The notes under the pieces are model-generated. The model saw only the letters and a list, made by a program, of their open reading frames with translations. It was not told the origin of the DNA and made no database searches. This document shows positions 52,620-63,981 of a stretch of 64,000 nucleotides of DNA, in pieces. Every line of letters starts with the position of its first letter. The first letter of the stretch is position 1. The stretch is from Aedes albopictus (Eukaryota > Arthropoda > Insecta > Diptera > Culicidae): NCBI RefSeq assembly GCF_035046485.1, contig NC_085137.1:129081703-129145702 (forward strand), in the 5' to 3' direction. The translations under genes were made by a program, and so were the position numbers.

Positions 52620-54243
52620 GGCGTACTCTTACGTGCAATGGCTGAATTTTCTCCTGATAACTGAGTCTCGTACGTTTTGCAACGCAAAAAAACAAAACTG
52701 TTACTTTGTCTCAATCAAAAATTCGGTTGGTTTTCTACTGGGACTCATTAATTAGTCATTTCTAGCCAATTAAAGTTGACTTTAGATGGACTGATATCTC
52801 GGCTGACTAGGGCTTCATTACCCGTGTAATTATAATTCCATTTTGATATGACCTCTTAAGTAGAAATTACTCGAAATTGTCCCACGTATAAAAAAAAAAC
52901 GGACAGACAATTAATCATTCAGTAAACTGGTTGCCTATGATGAACGTGAAATACACAGAGCATCGGGACCTAACCAATGAGGTCAGCCTAAAGCGTTAGA
53001 TTTTGAAAAAGTAATTATATTTTCACCTCGTGATTGATCGACGATAGTCATCAGTAGTTTTTAAGGATTGAACGGTAGCTAGTGAACTTAAGATTAGTTA
53101 TATGTGTAGCCGCACGTGCGCGCTCGCTCGCGTCCTAATGCTTGTTTGCATCATTAATATTATAGCAGCCAAATTGGTTGTCAAGAATGGTGAATCGTTC
53201 GATGCAATTTGAATTTTAAATTTTTGACGATCGACCACACTTCATTGGCATATGAGTTTTCTTAGCGCCCCTTCATTTGTAGAAACAACCAAGACCAAAA
53301 AGTAATGTAAATTCTTGCATTAATGTTACACGAATTTGATTGTGAAAATTTTGTTATGTCAATTCAGGCGCCACGACACCTCACGTAATGGCAAGCAGGT
53401 GGTCGATCTGAGCGCTACGGCCATTTTTTTTTATTTGGTTTCACAATAAATAAAACGATGTCATCTGATAAAAAAAATCCAATGATGAATTTATCTAGCA
53501 CAATTTTCACCAATGCTACCAGAATACAAGTTTTACAATTATAACCTACATAGAGTTAAAAATTCTGTTTCAATACAATTTCACTCTGAATGTTTCTCTC
53601 AGCTGATTCGTCAAACCATTCTGCTCTTCAAAAAGAAAATTACCGCTCCAAATAGGAACAAAAAAGTTTAATTGAAAAAAGATCATAAAATTATACTCCA
53701 AATTGACCCTCTGAAAGACTTGTGGCCGGAGCCTATAAATTGAATGAGCCTAGCCGAAAAAAGGCCGTGTTTTATGCAGCAGCCACCAACAGCCGCACAT
53801 CCGAAAGCAATCGATTTAGCACGCAAAATTGTGTGTAAGAAGCTCAACGACGACCGACGACGACGTCGTCGCCGGCCGGTGCATAATTGATAATAAACGC
53901 AACTAATATCGAGAGCGGTGCGGACGAGCAACACTCGCGTCTGGAAATTGCCTATCAACAGGAGGAACCTGCTAAACTTATATCCCGACCCTGGCTACCA
54001 TATAATTTTCGTCAATTTTTGTAATTTTTAATATTATAATCATATCCCACAAGTGCGCGGCCGACTCCAATCAAGTGGCTATATGGCAGTCGGTTGAGTT
54101 GCGTTGCGTTGGTATACACACCGTGAATCGGTACGGTTTAAATGAAATTTTAAATGGGTGAATTAAATTTACACAGTTTCATCACCCGGTTGCTGGTGGC
54201 TGCTGATCGCGTCGACGGCGATCATGATTATAATCATGCGCTG
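52620..54243. other. Non-coding stretch without recognised repeats
   Basis: No coding signal. A short CGACGACG run lies at about 53850-53870. Base composition varies (53.7-54.2 kb is GC-richer). It could be host intergenic or intronic DNA. Confidence 0.4.
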
Positions 54244-55550
54244 CCCAAGCATCCAAAAGTTCGGATAAAATAGCATGTTTGGGCTTAATCAGCTATTCGA
54301 TGGAAGATGAATAGCATTCTATTCAGCTCACTTTTTAAGTAATTAACCGAACTTGAGTCCACAAAAAGTACGCTTGTGTCGCTGAAAGGAACGCTATTCA
54401 GCTTAAAAATTAGCTTCGAAAAAATAAAAAATAAATTAAATTAGTCCTTAAAAGTAATTTATTATTATGAGACATTAGTACATGTGTAATCCAAATTGAC
54501 TAATACCTTGAAATAATTTTTATTGTTTTTTACTTACTGAGAATTGAACTCGGGTTCTCCTCGTTGAAAGCCGGCGCCTAACCACTACTCCATGTATGTG
54601 TTGTTAGGCACTGCGGGGTTTTATTCAATGTGCTGATATCATTTAGTAGAGCTCAATCAGGTTCGCGTGTGAACTTTCTCTGAACCTCAAGCCGAAGGTT
54701 CAAAAGAAGTTTACGTGGAACTTCTTGTGAACTTACATAGTTTGACATTTTCAGTTTGTTTTGGTTCGTAATTGAATCAAGTGCAAAGCAATAAATTAGT
54801 GCCAGTGCCAATCATTTAGAAAAGTTAAGTTTTCAGTGACAACGATCGCGTCGATTACCGTGCTGGTGCGACAAGTGAGACGGAGTTGAAACATCCAGCA
54901 AAGCTGGAGGACTTTTATCCGCAGCCGAAAAAACTCCGGCGGAATCCTGGGCAGAACAGTTTTCCGCTGCGGGGGCAGCCTTTGAGCCACACAATACGGG
55001 TGCTATGGGTTGATTACGAGTAAGTATGTTGAAATATTATAGTGAAACAAAGTGTACTTGTGAAATTAATACAAGCTGTGGCTGCTGCACTCGATTTCCG
55101 AGTGATTTAATTGAATGAGAACTTCTCCCCGGCCCCGCTGTCGCCGAAGTTCAAATGAAGTTCACTTTTGGTACGGTTAATATTTATCCGAACTTTGAGT
55201 AGTAAGTTCAAAACAAGTTCGAAACAAGTTCGGAACGGAACATTTCAAGTTGTTGTAATATGCCCAAATGAACTATATTTGATTTTTAAAGGCACGAAAT
55301 AGTTCAACATGAGTTCGGTTAATATTTGATTGAACTCGGTTTTAAAGTTCAACATAAGTTCTTTCAGAACCTTTTTTCGACTTTTATGTCGCTTTGAAGA
55401 GATGTCAAAAGCTTGTACATGTACTTCCAAGTTCATAACTAATACATAAGCAACTTTTTGGAGATTTAAGTTCAACGAAACTTGAATTGAACCAAACTTA
55501 AACTTCTGAGTTCGTTCTTCAAGTGGTATCCGAACTTTTGGTTGCTTGGG
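54244..55550. mobile_element. 1.3-kb non-autonomous DNA element rich in AAGTTC
   Basis: The ends are CCCAAGCATCCAAAAGTTCG and the complement of CGAACTTTTGGTTGCTTGGG, about 25 bp with few mismatches. Inside, AAGTTC/GAACTT occurs many times, most densely at 55145-55560. There is no transposase. A target duplication could not be recognised. A tRNA-like fragment sits at 54.53-54.61 kb. Confidence 0.6.
54528..54612 (-). mobile_element. tRNA-like SINE fragment
   Basis: The minus strand reads TGGAGTAGTGGTTAGGCG (A box), then GAGTTCAATTCTCAG (B-box-like), followed by an A-rich stretch. The mutated arms argue against a functional tRNA gene. Confidence 0.55.
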
Positions 55551-55705
55551 TGGTGATCGTCGATGATGACGTCGGCCGAATGGGAAGATGAGATCCCTTC
55601 GAGGCACGCCAGCCTGATGAGAGAGGTCCTGCTGAATAAAGTATTATTGTTGATTATATTTAATCATGTTTTTTCACAGCTCTGGCGGGTTTAACATAAA
55701 AGGTG

Positions 55706-56627
55706 TAGGGGAACTGGGGGTAAGACGCCCACGTTAAGGAAGAGTCCAATTTTGACCACGAAACACTTCATAATACACACTTTTTTGACACAAATATGAA
55801 GCATCAACATGTTTCCTTCCAAACGGAACAAACCATCAACCAGTTTTATGTTTTACTTCTCAAAAATTCAAATTTGAAAAAAAGTTTGATTTTCAGCATT
55901 TTGGTTTTAATGCGGGGTAAAACGCGCCACTAGCTACAGCTAACGCCAGGATGCCAAATTGTGCACATATACTTGCGTGCATGGTAGACTGTCAAGTTTT
56001 ATTGTTCGTGAATAGTGTACAGCCATTACATAATTATGGATCACCTGTATTATGGGTCAATTCCTTTTAAATGCATAATAAGCTGTTTTATCAACAATTT
56101 CGATTAAATGTCCCACATACGGGTGATTAGTGAACTTATTTATTATGAAAATGTGCTATTGTGGGGTCCTTATTGGTTTTCTGCACAATGTATGCCAAAA
56201 TTTGGATCTAAATGGCTATTTTAATGTAATTAACTAGGGGTGGGCATTTTACCCCACACATGCCTCAGGTGTTTGGACCCTTGTTAAAAACTTATAAGGG
56301 TCAAATTAGATACTTTTTTTCGCCTGAAACACAAATAATGGAAGTCTGCATAACAGTTTATGGGGATAGCGAGAAGAAATTTCTTGAAAATTTTGTAAAA
56401 ATTGCAAAAATTTGACTGGTCAAAATTACATCAAAAGTATCAAAAACCATTTTTTGGTATTTTTGTACAATTTTTAGGGTAAAAATATGTAAACTCAAAT
56501 GTTAAGAAGCATTTTTATTCTTATTTTAACGATTCCAGTCGAAAAAAGTATAAAAAATAACGTGGTTTGCCTAAAACAAGGGTGGCGCATCTTGCCCCCT
56601 ATGGGCGTTATGGCCGCAGTTCCCCTA
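55706..56627. mobile_element. 918-bp non-autonomous DNA element with TA duplication
   Basis: The element is 55708-56625, flanked by TA. The ends GGGGAACTGGGGGTAAGACG and the complement of TATGGCCGCAGTTCCCC pair with mismatches. Internal motifs 'gggtaaaacgcgcc' and 'ggcgcatcttgcccc' are complementary-like. There is no transposase frame. Confidence 0.65.
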
Positions 56628-56629
56628 AT

Positions 56630-57653
56630 ATCACATTGTGGTTCACGGGAGCCGCTAATGTTAGGTTTCTGCAGTGGGAGCGAAATAACGAGATCTTCTC
56701 GAAGTGGAATCCGCAGAACTCATTTCCCAAACCCATACCGTAATAAACCCTCTCCTAATCCAGCTTATTAAATGTCTAATGTTTCCTCATCGCATAACAG
56801 CCACTTTAAATCCACCTTCAGGTCAAACGACTTAATCCCAGCCAATAAGCGAACAACACATGGTTCATTACGGACCATTGCTCGAGAGAGAGCGCAAAAA
56901 TGGTTACAGCTGTCTTGCACGCCACCAACAACGTTCATCAGCGATCCTCCTCTGGGGGCAATACACAATCAGTTCGGGCTGGAATTTCATTATAACTAAC
57001 AGTAACAATAAACCACTTTACCCCGTTCGGCTACTGGTTTTCCATGTTTGACTATCCATCTTCTACAATGAACAACATCAACGTGCTGGTCACCAACCTC
57101 CACCATCCATCCGCCTTCATCATCGATGGCGATCATTAGCTGAAAGGGAGAGAGATCGTTCTTTTGTAAAGAAAAATGAATCTAATTTTCTTAAAGGCCC
57201 TCACTCCAAGCAGTCTTAATTTGTTTTTCTCTTCATAATGGTTGAAAATGTAATTCTTTTCATCCACGGTTGGCTGTTGCAAAGTGTCGGTCAACAAATA
57301 ATCATGAAGCATAAAGGCCCCCTACTGAACAATACGAGACAAGATGAAATTTGTATTCATATGTTATCCGATCAGAAGTGGATATATGGACAACAGAAAT
57401 CGCAATGAACTTGATAGTCAAAAGAGGTAAAATATCAAAAACAACATATGAATACTAGGGAGGCACACATTTATATGAAAAACATTAAATTTGAAAAATA
57501 CCAAGTTTTACCTCCGGAATCAGTTGTTTTGGACTCTCAGACGCTACGTTCAAAATTTGAGCGAAATCGGTAAAATCTAAGCTCAACTTACATTGATCAG
57601 TCAAATATACTAGAAGAGTTTCTTAGACTTAGATCCATCTTAAAACCAAAATA
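56630..57653. other. Non-coding stretch
   Basis: No recognised gene. A string near 57545 (AAATTTGAGCGAAATCGG) resembles the 7.18-kb foldback interior loosely. Nothing further can be supported. Confidence 0.35.
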
Positions 57654-57658
57654 AAAAG

Positions 57659-57906
57659 TGTGGAGTTTAGTATTTCACTAGGAAGGAATCACCCCTCACG
57701 TGCAGCACACACAACTTACCCAGGCTGACGTCGGTTCGCAAGTGGCAAGAGTGAACGCGGTTGGGTGACGCCTGGAGTTATTGCTATGCAAGCAGGGATG
57801 CTAACGTTGTCTGCTTGACAGTTCGCATCACATTCAAATGCGCTATATCGCCTGCTGTGATCAATCTCCTTTCCACAGCTTTATGCAGTACATCTTATAT
57901 CTCACA
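57659..57906. repeat. Left 248-bp terminal direct repeat
   Basis: Begins TGTGGAGTTTAGTATTTCAC and ends ATATCTCACA. Identity with the right copy implies recent insertion or gene conversion. Confidence 0.85.
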
Positions 57907-58835
57907 TCCTTCTTCTACTCTAAAGAAGTTTTACACACTTTTAACAAAAAAAAAAAAAGAATTTCCGTATCTCAATTTGGAGTGTTTACTTATAACGATT
58001 TAACATATTGCGGAGATTCCACCTGTTTAGACTTCTGCGCAAAAATTAGTTGCGTGGGCCCACAGATATAAAACCAGACCGCGTCCTGGTGAATATTTTA
58101 CGCTGTGTTGCTAGGTACACATTTGGTGATAGTTTTGCATTGTAAGCAAACATTTATAACGCACCTACGCTGAAAATGAGCCTAATCATTTGCGTCGGAA
58201 TCTATAAATCATCACAACGGACAATAAGTTACTGTTATATTACATCATCGCATACGTTGCAATTGCTGCCATGAAGCTACCGAATACAGTTTCATTGTGA
58301 GGTACCATTCTGACTATGCTGCCGCTACTTTTTTCAAAATAGCTCGAACATTTTAGTGCTTAATTGTGGGAATGATATTTTCCGACGAGCAATAGGAGCT
58401 TGCACAGTGACGTCATCATCTCTCTCTCTCTTTCTCTCGTTCGGGGTCACTCGATACAGCCGTCCTTGCTCGCGAAATAATTTTGAGGGCAATGCTTACA
58501 AATTGTATCTCATTTCGTTAGTTATGTTGGTAATGCAAGCCTCTACACTTGTAGTATTTAGAGAAAATTACCGTTTTGGTACTGGGTGATCCAGAAAAAA
58601 AAATCGTGTTCTTTGAGTCTTTTTATTTAATTTTAAACCCAAATTTATCCCATTGCTCCGTCGTTTAAATTCGATATATCTGATAAAATACATTATAGAT
58701 AAAGTTTATTGCCTTGCCGTTCATTGGAACACTAGTCACAGAAAACAAACTGCATTAACATAATCCTTCTTCTGGCCAGCCAACATTGACGACACTCTTT
58801 GATAAATAATATATTGTAACCATTCGATACCACAT

Positions 58836-60064
58836 TTGCACGAATCAAAACTACGTGATTTTTCTTATACTTTTTTTGCGTACATTGCCAATGTTTATCT
58901 GCTATGACAAACAACACGATGCAAACTTCCAATCCGATATTTGCGCGAAGCAAAACAACGGGATCTTTCCAATCTAGCTTTTCGTCAGCGGAAATTGCCG
59001 GGACTCTCTCTTCACGACAAACAACACGCTGTAAGCTTCCGATCCGACATTTGCTCGAAGCAAAACAACGGGATCTTTCTAACCTAGCTTTTCGTAAGCG
59101 GACATTACCGGGAGTCTTCCTCCACGACAAACAACACGCTGTAAGCTTCCGATCCGACATTTGCGCGAAGCAAAACAACGGGATCTTTCTAACCTAGCTT
59201 TTCGTAAGCGGACATTGCCGGGAGTCTTCCTCCACGACAAACAACACGCTGTAAGCTTCCGATCCGACATTGAGTTGTCCAAAAAATGTCTCACGAAACC
59301 TAATGCAAGCCTATCCATATACGTGAGAACAAAAGATGTTTACAAAGTTCTTACAGATAGATTAACACGGGAAATCTGAACACAAACCACTACCACACAG
59401 GAATTTGGATTGGTCAATTTGCGCGAAGCAAAACAACGGGATCTTTCTAACCTAGCTTTTCGTAAGCGGACATTGCCGGGAGTCTTCCTCCACGACAAAC
59501 AACACGCTGTAAGCTTCCGATCCGACATTTGCGCGAAGCAAAACAACGGGATCTTTCTAACCTAGCTTTTCGTAAGCGGACATTGCCAGGAGTCTTCCTC
59601 CACGACAAACAACACGCTGTAAGCTTCCGATCCGACATTTGCTCGAAGCAAAACAACGGGATCTTTCTAACCTAGCTTTTCGTAAGCGGACATTACCGGG
59701 AGTCTTCCTCCACGACAAACAACACGCTGTAAGCTTCCGATCCGACATTTGCGCGAAGCAAAACAACGGGATCTTTCTAACCTAGCTTTTCGTAAGCGGA
59801 CATTGCCAGGAGTCTTCCTCCACGACAAACAACACGCTGTAAGCTTCCGATCCGACATTTGCGCGAAGCAAAACAACGGGATCTTTCTAACCTAGCTTTT
59901 CGTAAGCGGACATTGCCGGGAGTCTTCCTCCACGACAAACAACACGCTGTAAGCTTCCGATCCGACATTTGCGCGAAGCAAAACAACGGGATCTTTCTAA
60001 CCTAGCTTTTCGTAAGCGGACATTGCCGGGAGTCTTCCCCCACGACAAACAACACGCTGTAAGC
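58836..60064. repeat. 110-bp tandem array, about nine good units plus a decayed one
   Basis: The anchor TTGCGCGAAGCAAAACAACG starts at 58941, 59051, 59161, 59419, 59529, 59639, 59749, 59859 and 59969. A strongly diverged unit starts near 58836. Units get more alike toward the right end. A 148-bp interruption lies at about 59271-59418. Because 110 is not a multiple of 3, the peptide frames (M-F-C-F-A-Q-M-S-D type) shift every unit and are not a protein. Confidence 0.9.
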
Positions 60065-60352
60065 ACAGACAAACAATTCGATCACTCTAGCTGCTGGAAT
60101 TTGTTCTTTTGTTGCACTTTCACACTCTTCCCCGTCAATAATTGCCCATGCACTAACAGTTTTCCGCAGGCATGCTCTAGCGGGAGCTACGTCCCCGAAA
60201 AATATCACACCGAACTTCCACTTTTCACATATGGGTTTTGTGTTTCCCTCACTTGTTCACTAATGCATGCACATTGAAGGGTGATTCCTCCCAGCAAAAA
60301 TATAGGTTCCATTTCCTCAATTGAACGAAAAAAACTGGCAGGAATTCGCCAA

Positions 60353-60600
60353 TGTGGAGTTTAGTATTTCACTAGGAAGGAATCACCCCTCACGTGCAGC
60401 ACACACAACTTACCCAGGCTGACGTCGGTTCGCAAGTGGCAAGAGTGAACGCGGTTGGGTGACGCCTGGAGTTATTGCTATGCAAGCAGGGATGCTAACG
60501 TTGTCTGCTTGACAGTTCGCATCACATTCAAATGCGCTATATCGCCTGCTGTGATCAATCTCCTTTCCACAGCTTTATGCAGTACATCTTATATCTCACA
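60353..60600. repeat. Right 248-bp terminal direct repeat
   Basis: The offset is exactly 2,694 bp from the left copy. It directly abuts the AAAAG duplication and then the TA-flanked element at 60609. Confidence 0.85.
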
Positions 60601-60606
60601 AAAAGG

Positions 60607-62089
60607 TACCGTGATTTCGAGTGAAATTGATCAGGGGGGTGAAATTGATCGACGTGAGGGCCATTTTTATTTGTTAAAAATAAAGCCTTATACTTAAAAC
60701 AACTAGTAGAAAATGAACATCACCTGGCTCAAGGGCTATTGATGACGGGCTTGGTGGTCTAGTGGCTACCGCTTCTGATTCGTATGCAGAAGGTCATGGG
60801 TTCAATCCCTGGCCCGTCCTTTTCATCCTACTTTGTATCTTTCTATCTACTTTCACTCGCTCTCTCTTCTCTATATATACAACTCATGTATATTCATATG
60901 TTCATAGCCATCGCTAGAACCAGAAACGAATTGAAAAAAAAATCGTTTCCCTCCCTTCCAACTTCCACTCACAGCACAGTGTATATATATAACGCCTATA
61001 AGTTATGCAACCAAAGCGTGCTGTGCCGCTTGACCCTTATTCACCTTATTCACCACACAATCTATCACGAACACTATAAATAACCCCTATCCATGGATCG
61101 TATCACCGAGCCAACGGTGACTCCCAGATCTCCCATCCTTTCCGTCTAACAAATACCTCAGTCCGTGCAGGTTGTGGGGACGCAGAGTGCTCTCGGTCTC
61201 TAGTAGCAACAATCAGTACACTCTAACATTCCTTTCCCTTCCCAGCTGACTATAAGGACTTGGCCGGCGCCGTTATTGATCAAATATGCATGAGCTGCTA
61301 AAATTGCACTTTGAGAATAAGTGGAATGTCCCAGCCCCTTATTCAGTTGGATCTCAGTGCAATTGATACCAGTTCAGATCAATCACGGAGGAGCAACCAT
61401 TGACATGTATAGTCAGAATTGATCGTTGATCGCTTTGATCACCTGGCTCAAGGGCTATTGAATGATGAGTTTACAGCCAATTAATCACATATTTCTGTAT
61501 TAAATTCAATATTTTGCAAAACTGCGTGTTAGGCAAATTTCAAAGACATTTTCAAACTTTTGTTACCGTAGCTGTATTGTACATGGAATAAATATTCGAA
61601 TGAAGCTGCCAAGTATTTGCCAAACCCGATTTCGTCATCAAAAATTCTAAAAATAATGAAATTTATGCATACAATGGTGCTTTTCCTGAATTAATGACAT
61701 TGTCAGCATGAAAATTGCCTACTCTCAGGCGTTTTTTTGAAATTTATTAAACTTTAAACTTAAATATTTAACTGAAAATTTACTAAACTTGTAAAAGTTT
61801 TGCATAGCTTTTCGCATTCTGGGGTGGTTAATTCTGGTGGAAAAAATATTTTCAACACTTACAAAGGCATTTTACTGAATGATCAATTTCACCCCGAAAC
61901 TAAAATGTCTGATTTTTCATTTTAAATGATATTTATTGCAATAAAATGATCTGCCGTTAATGTTTCAACCTCTTTGAGAGATGAAAACCGTGGTCGTACT
62001 TGTGTTAAAGCTTTGAGTTTGACTATATCAATAAATATTTAAAAATAAGAAGCCAAAAAATGTGATCAATTTCACCCGCAATCATGGTA
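60607..62089. mobile_element. TA-flanked non-autonomous DNA element with GTGAAATTGATC ends
   Basis: The element is 60609-62087. CCGTGATTTCGAGTGAAATT and the complement of GATCAATTTCACCCGCAATC form the ends; TA flanks both. Repeated GTGAAATTGATC motifs lie inside. It contains the 60743-61437 insertion. No transposase is seen. Confidence 0.65.
60719..61461 (+). mobile_element. 695-bp tRNA-headed SINE-like element, 24-bp duplication
   Basis: The element is 60743-61437. A 24-bp direct repeat (begins ATCACCTGGCTCAAGGGC) is at 60719-60742 and 61438-61461. The head is tRNA-like: acceptor-like GACGGGC pairs with GCCCGTC, A box TGGTCTAGTGGCT, B box GGGTTCAATCCC. The long 3' part (61.1-61.4 kb) recurs at 23.69-24.01 kb without the head. 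Much longer than usual SINEs, so it may be a fusion. Confidence 0.7.
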
Positions 62090-62335
62090 CTTCGTTTAAT
62101 TACAGTTCTCAAAACCTCTACAATACTGATAGGTCATCTAAATGTTATTTGGGAGGGGGCTCAACAGGTTTGTAGTTGGTATACGAAATCTCGGCCAAAT
62201 GTATGTAGAAATCTCAAGTTTTCGATTTTTGTCATTAGGCGCTGTTACTTGTAGGAGACTTTATGCCAAACAACTTTGTGAGGGTGGAAGCTCAGGTTGA
62301 ATATTTTCTCCTTGGCGTCAATTTAAAATCACCAC
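62090..62335. other. Short non-coding spacer
   Basis: No features seen; AT-rich with scattered frames. Confidence 0.35.
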
Positions 62336-62706
62336 GACGCTTGAGCCTAGCACTGTAGTTGGAGGAAATGCCAATGCAGACTCCGTAGCTTCCGGGAAGG
62401 TAAGTCAGTTCCCTGGGTTAATGGGTCCTGTGAGCCAGCTGTAAAAGGTTCAGTATCGAAAAATCAATAAGAGAAGAATGTGAACCGATACTAATGTCTA
62501 CGACCACAGCGACGAAAAGGGCCTTGCGATTGGAACCTCGTTATGTGGAACTGCAGATCTCTCAAATTCATTGAAAGCACTCACAAACTCGCTGATCTAC
62601 TGCAAGACCGCCGGTTCGCCATCGTAGCGGAGGTATGTTGGAGAGAAACCATGGTGCGCTCGTTTAGCGGTAATCATATCATCTACCAGAATTGCGGCAA
62701 CACATG
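62336..62706 (+). pseudogene. RTE 5' UTR and endonuclease start
   Basis: Plus strand: CTTGCGATTGGAACCTCGTT and the following codons (W-N-C-R-S-L, L-A-D-L-L-Q-D-R-R-F-A-I-V-A, S-F-S-G-N-H-I-I-Y-Q-N-C-G-N-T) match the 5' end of the 12.5-15.9-kb RTE. It ends abruptly after N-T. Two differences in the E-V-C-W region suggest small deletions. Confidence 0.75.
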
Positions 62707-63044
62707 TGCTGCTATACGCCAGTGAACCCTGGTGTGTATCAGTGGAGAACACTCAACAACTGCGCTGCCGTAATTCAGCAAAGTAGCGTAAGCGCCATTC
62801 AAAATGTCGATATTTTTTGGTATATTATATATAATATCTGGTGTAAAAATATCACTGTGATATGCCTGCTGTATTAGGATGCAAGATCTAGTCGTAATCT
62901 ATCATCTATGGAAAGAAACTTAGAGGATGAGCAAGAGTTTTATGCATAATAACCAAAAATTGGGCCAAAACTATCAATGTCGCTTACGTCACTTTGCAGA
63001 ATTACGGCAGCTGCAGGTCTTCATCAATAGATGCCTGCGGTATA
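62707..63044 (+). pseudogene. C-terminal scrap of the second RT family, joined to the RTE head
   Basis: Immediately after the RTE piece the plus strand reads V-L-L-Y-A-S-E-P-W-C-V-S-V-E-N-T-Q-Q-L. It resumes beyond the MITE as Q-V-F-I-N-R-C-L-R-Y. This matches the tail of the 43.97-45.5-kb family (V-S-A-E-N-T). The last codons are cut by the foldback at 63045. Confidence 0.7.
62764..63011. mobile_element. 248-bp MITE, probable TGC duplication
   Basis: The ends are GCTGCCGTAATTCAGCAAAG and the complement of CTTTGCAGAATTACGGCAGC. TGC precedes and follows it. Removing it restores the codon run Q-Q-L-Q-V-F. A TATATTATATATAATAT core lies at about 62820-62836. Confidence 0.75.
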
Positions 63045-63981
63045 CAAGGTGTAAGGTTCCTGAGTGCAAACTTTTTAAAAGGTGATAGAGGCCCATAAGT
63101 GGTGAAAAAAATGTTCTACGCATATGGTCAAATCTCAATCGTTACGTAGTTATTGAACTTCCCATGTTTTTGACACTCATTGCCTTAACTGGCTATAACT
63201 TGAAAATGGTCAAACTTATCGCAATTTTTTGACCCTTATTCGAAAGATTATTGAATATTCTATCAAATGGGATCTTTGAATCAATTGGTTTAGTTAGATT
63301 ACTAAGTTTTGTGGAGCAAAATTGCTCAAAATAGTGGGTCTTTAAAACATGCGTAATAAATTAAAATTCTTTCTTTGGTAGCGTTGTGGTTCTTGTTCCA
63401 CTCTACAATTCGTCCTTTGACATCAAACTTCTATCTCTTATCGTTTTGTTGCCATTTTGATTTTAACATCGCATTTCAGTTCATAAATTTGCAACTGTCA
63501 TGGAAAGCACTTTTTTGCGCTTTGTGCCGCACATTTAAATCAAAATTGCAAGAAAACGATAAGAGCTAGAAGTTTGATGTCAAAGAACGAATTGTAGAGT
63601 GGAACAGGGGCCACAACTTTGCCAAAGAAAGAATTTTAATTTATTACGCATGTTTCAAAGATAATTGACAAAAACAAATTAAAACACACTATTTTGAGCA
63701 ATTTTGCTCTAGAAAACTTAGTTATTTAACTAAACCAATTGATTCAAAGATGCCATTTGATAGAATATTCAATAATCTTTCGAATAAGGGTCAGAAAATT
63801 GTGATAAGTTTGACCATTTTCGAGTTATAGCCAGTTAAGGCAATGAGAGTCAAAAACATGGGAAGTTTAATAACTACGTAACGGTTGAGATTTGATCATA
63901 TGCGTAGAAAAATTTTTTTCACCATTTATGGTCCTCTATCACCCTTTAAAAAGTTTGTACTCAGGAACCTAACACCCTGTA
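63043..63981. mobile_element. 935-bp foldback element with TA duplication
   Basis: The element is 63045-63979, with TA at 63043-63044 and 63980-63981. The ends CAAGGTGTAAGGTTCCTGAG and the complement of CTCAGGAACCTAACACCCTG pair, and pairing continues through arms of over 400 bp with the loop near 63.45-63.52 kb. No coding sequence. Confidence 0.8.

Larger units (their letters stand above)
57654..60605. mobile_element. LTR-like non-autonomous element
   Basis: Terminal direct repeats 57659-57906 and 60353-60600 (248 bp each) look identical base for base, begin TG and end CA. AAAAG at 57654-57658 and 60601-60605 is a 5-bp target duplication. This is the signature of an LTR retrotransposon. The 2.45-kb interior encodes no gag, protease, polymerase or integrase; it is dominated by a 110-bp tandem array. 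I do not see a convincing tRNA primer-binding site (no TGG after the left repeat) or a classical polypurine tract, which leaves the class open. Confidence 0.65.

Noticed and set aside
58732..60072. Repeated M-F-C-F-A-Q-M-S-D type frames
   Set aside because: They are produced by the 110-bp tandem array; the period is not a multiple of 3, so no continuous protein results.
60745..60820. tRNA gene
   Set aside because: The boxes and acceptor-like pairing are present, but it is fused to a repeated body with a target duplication, which makes it a SINE head. The same holds for 3978, 5209, 44148 and 49052.
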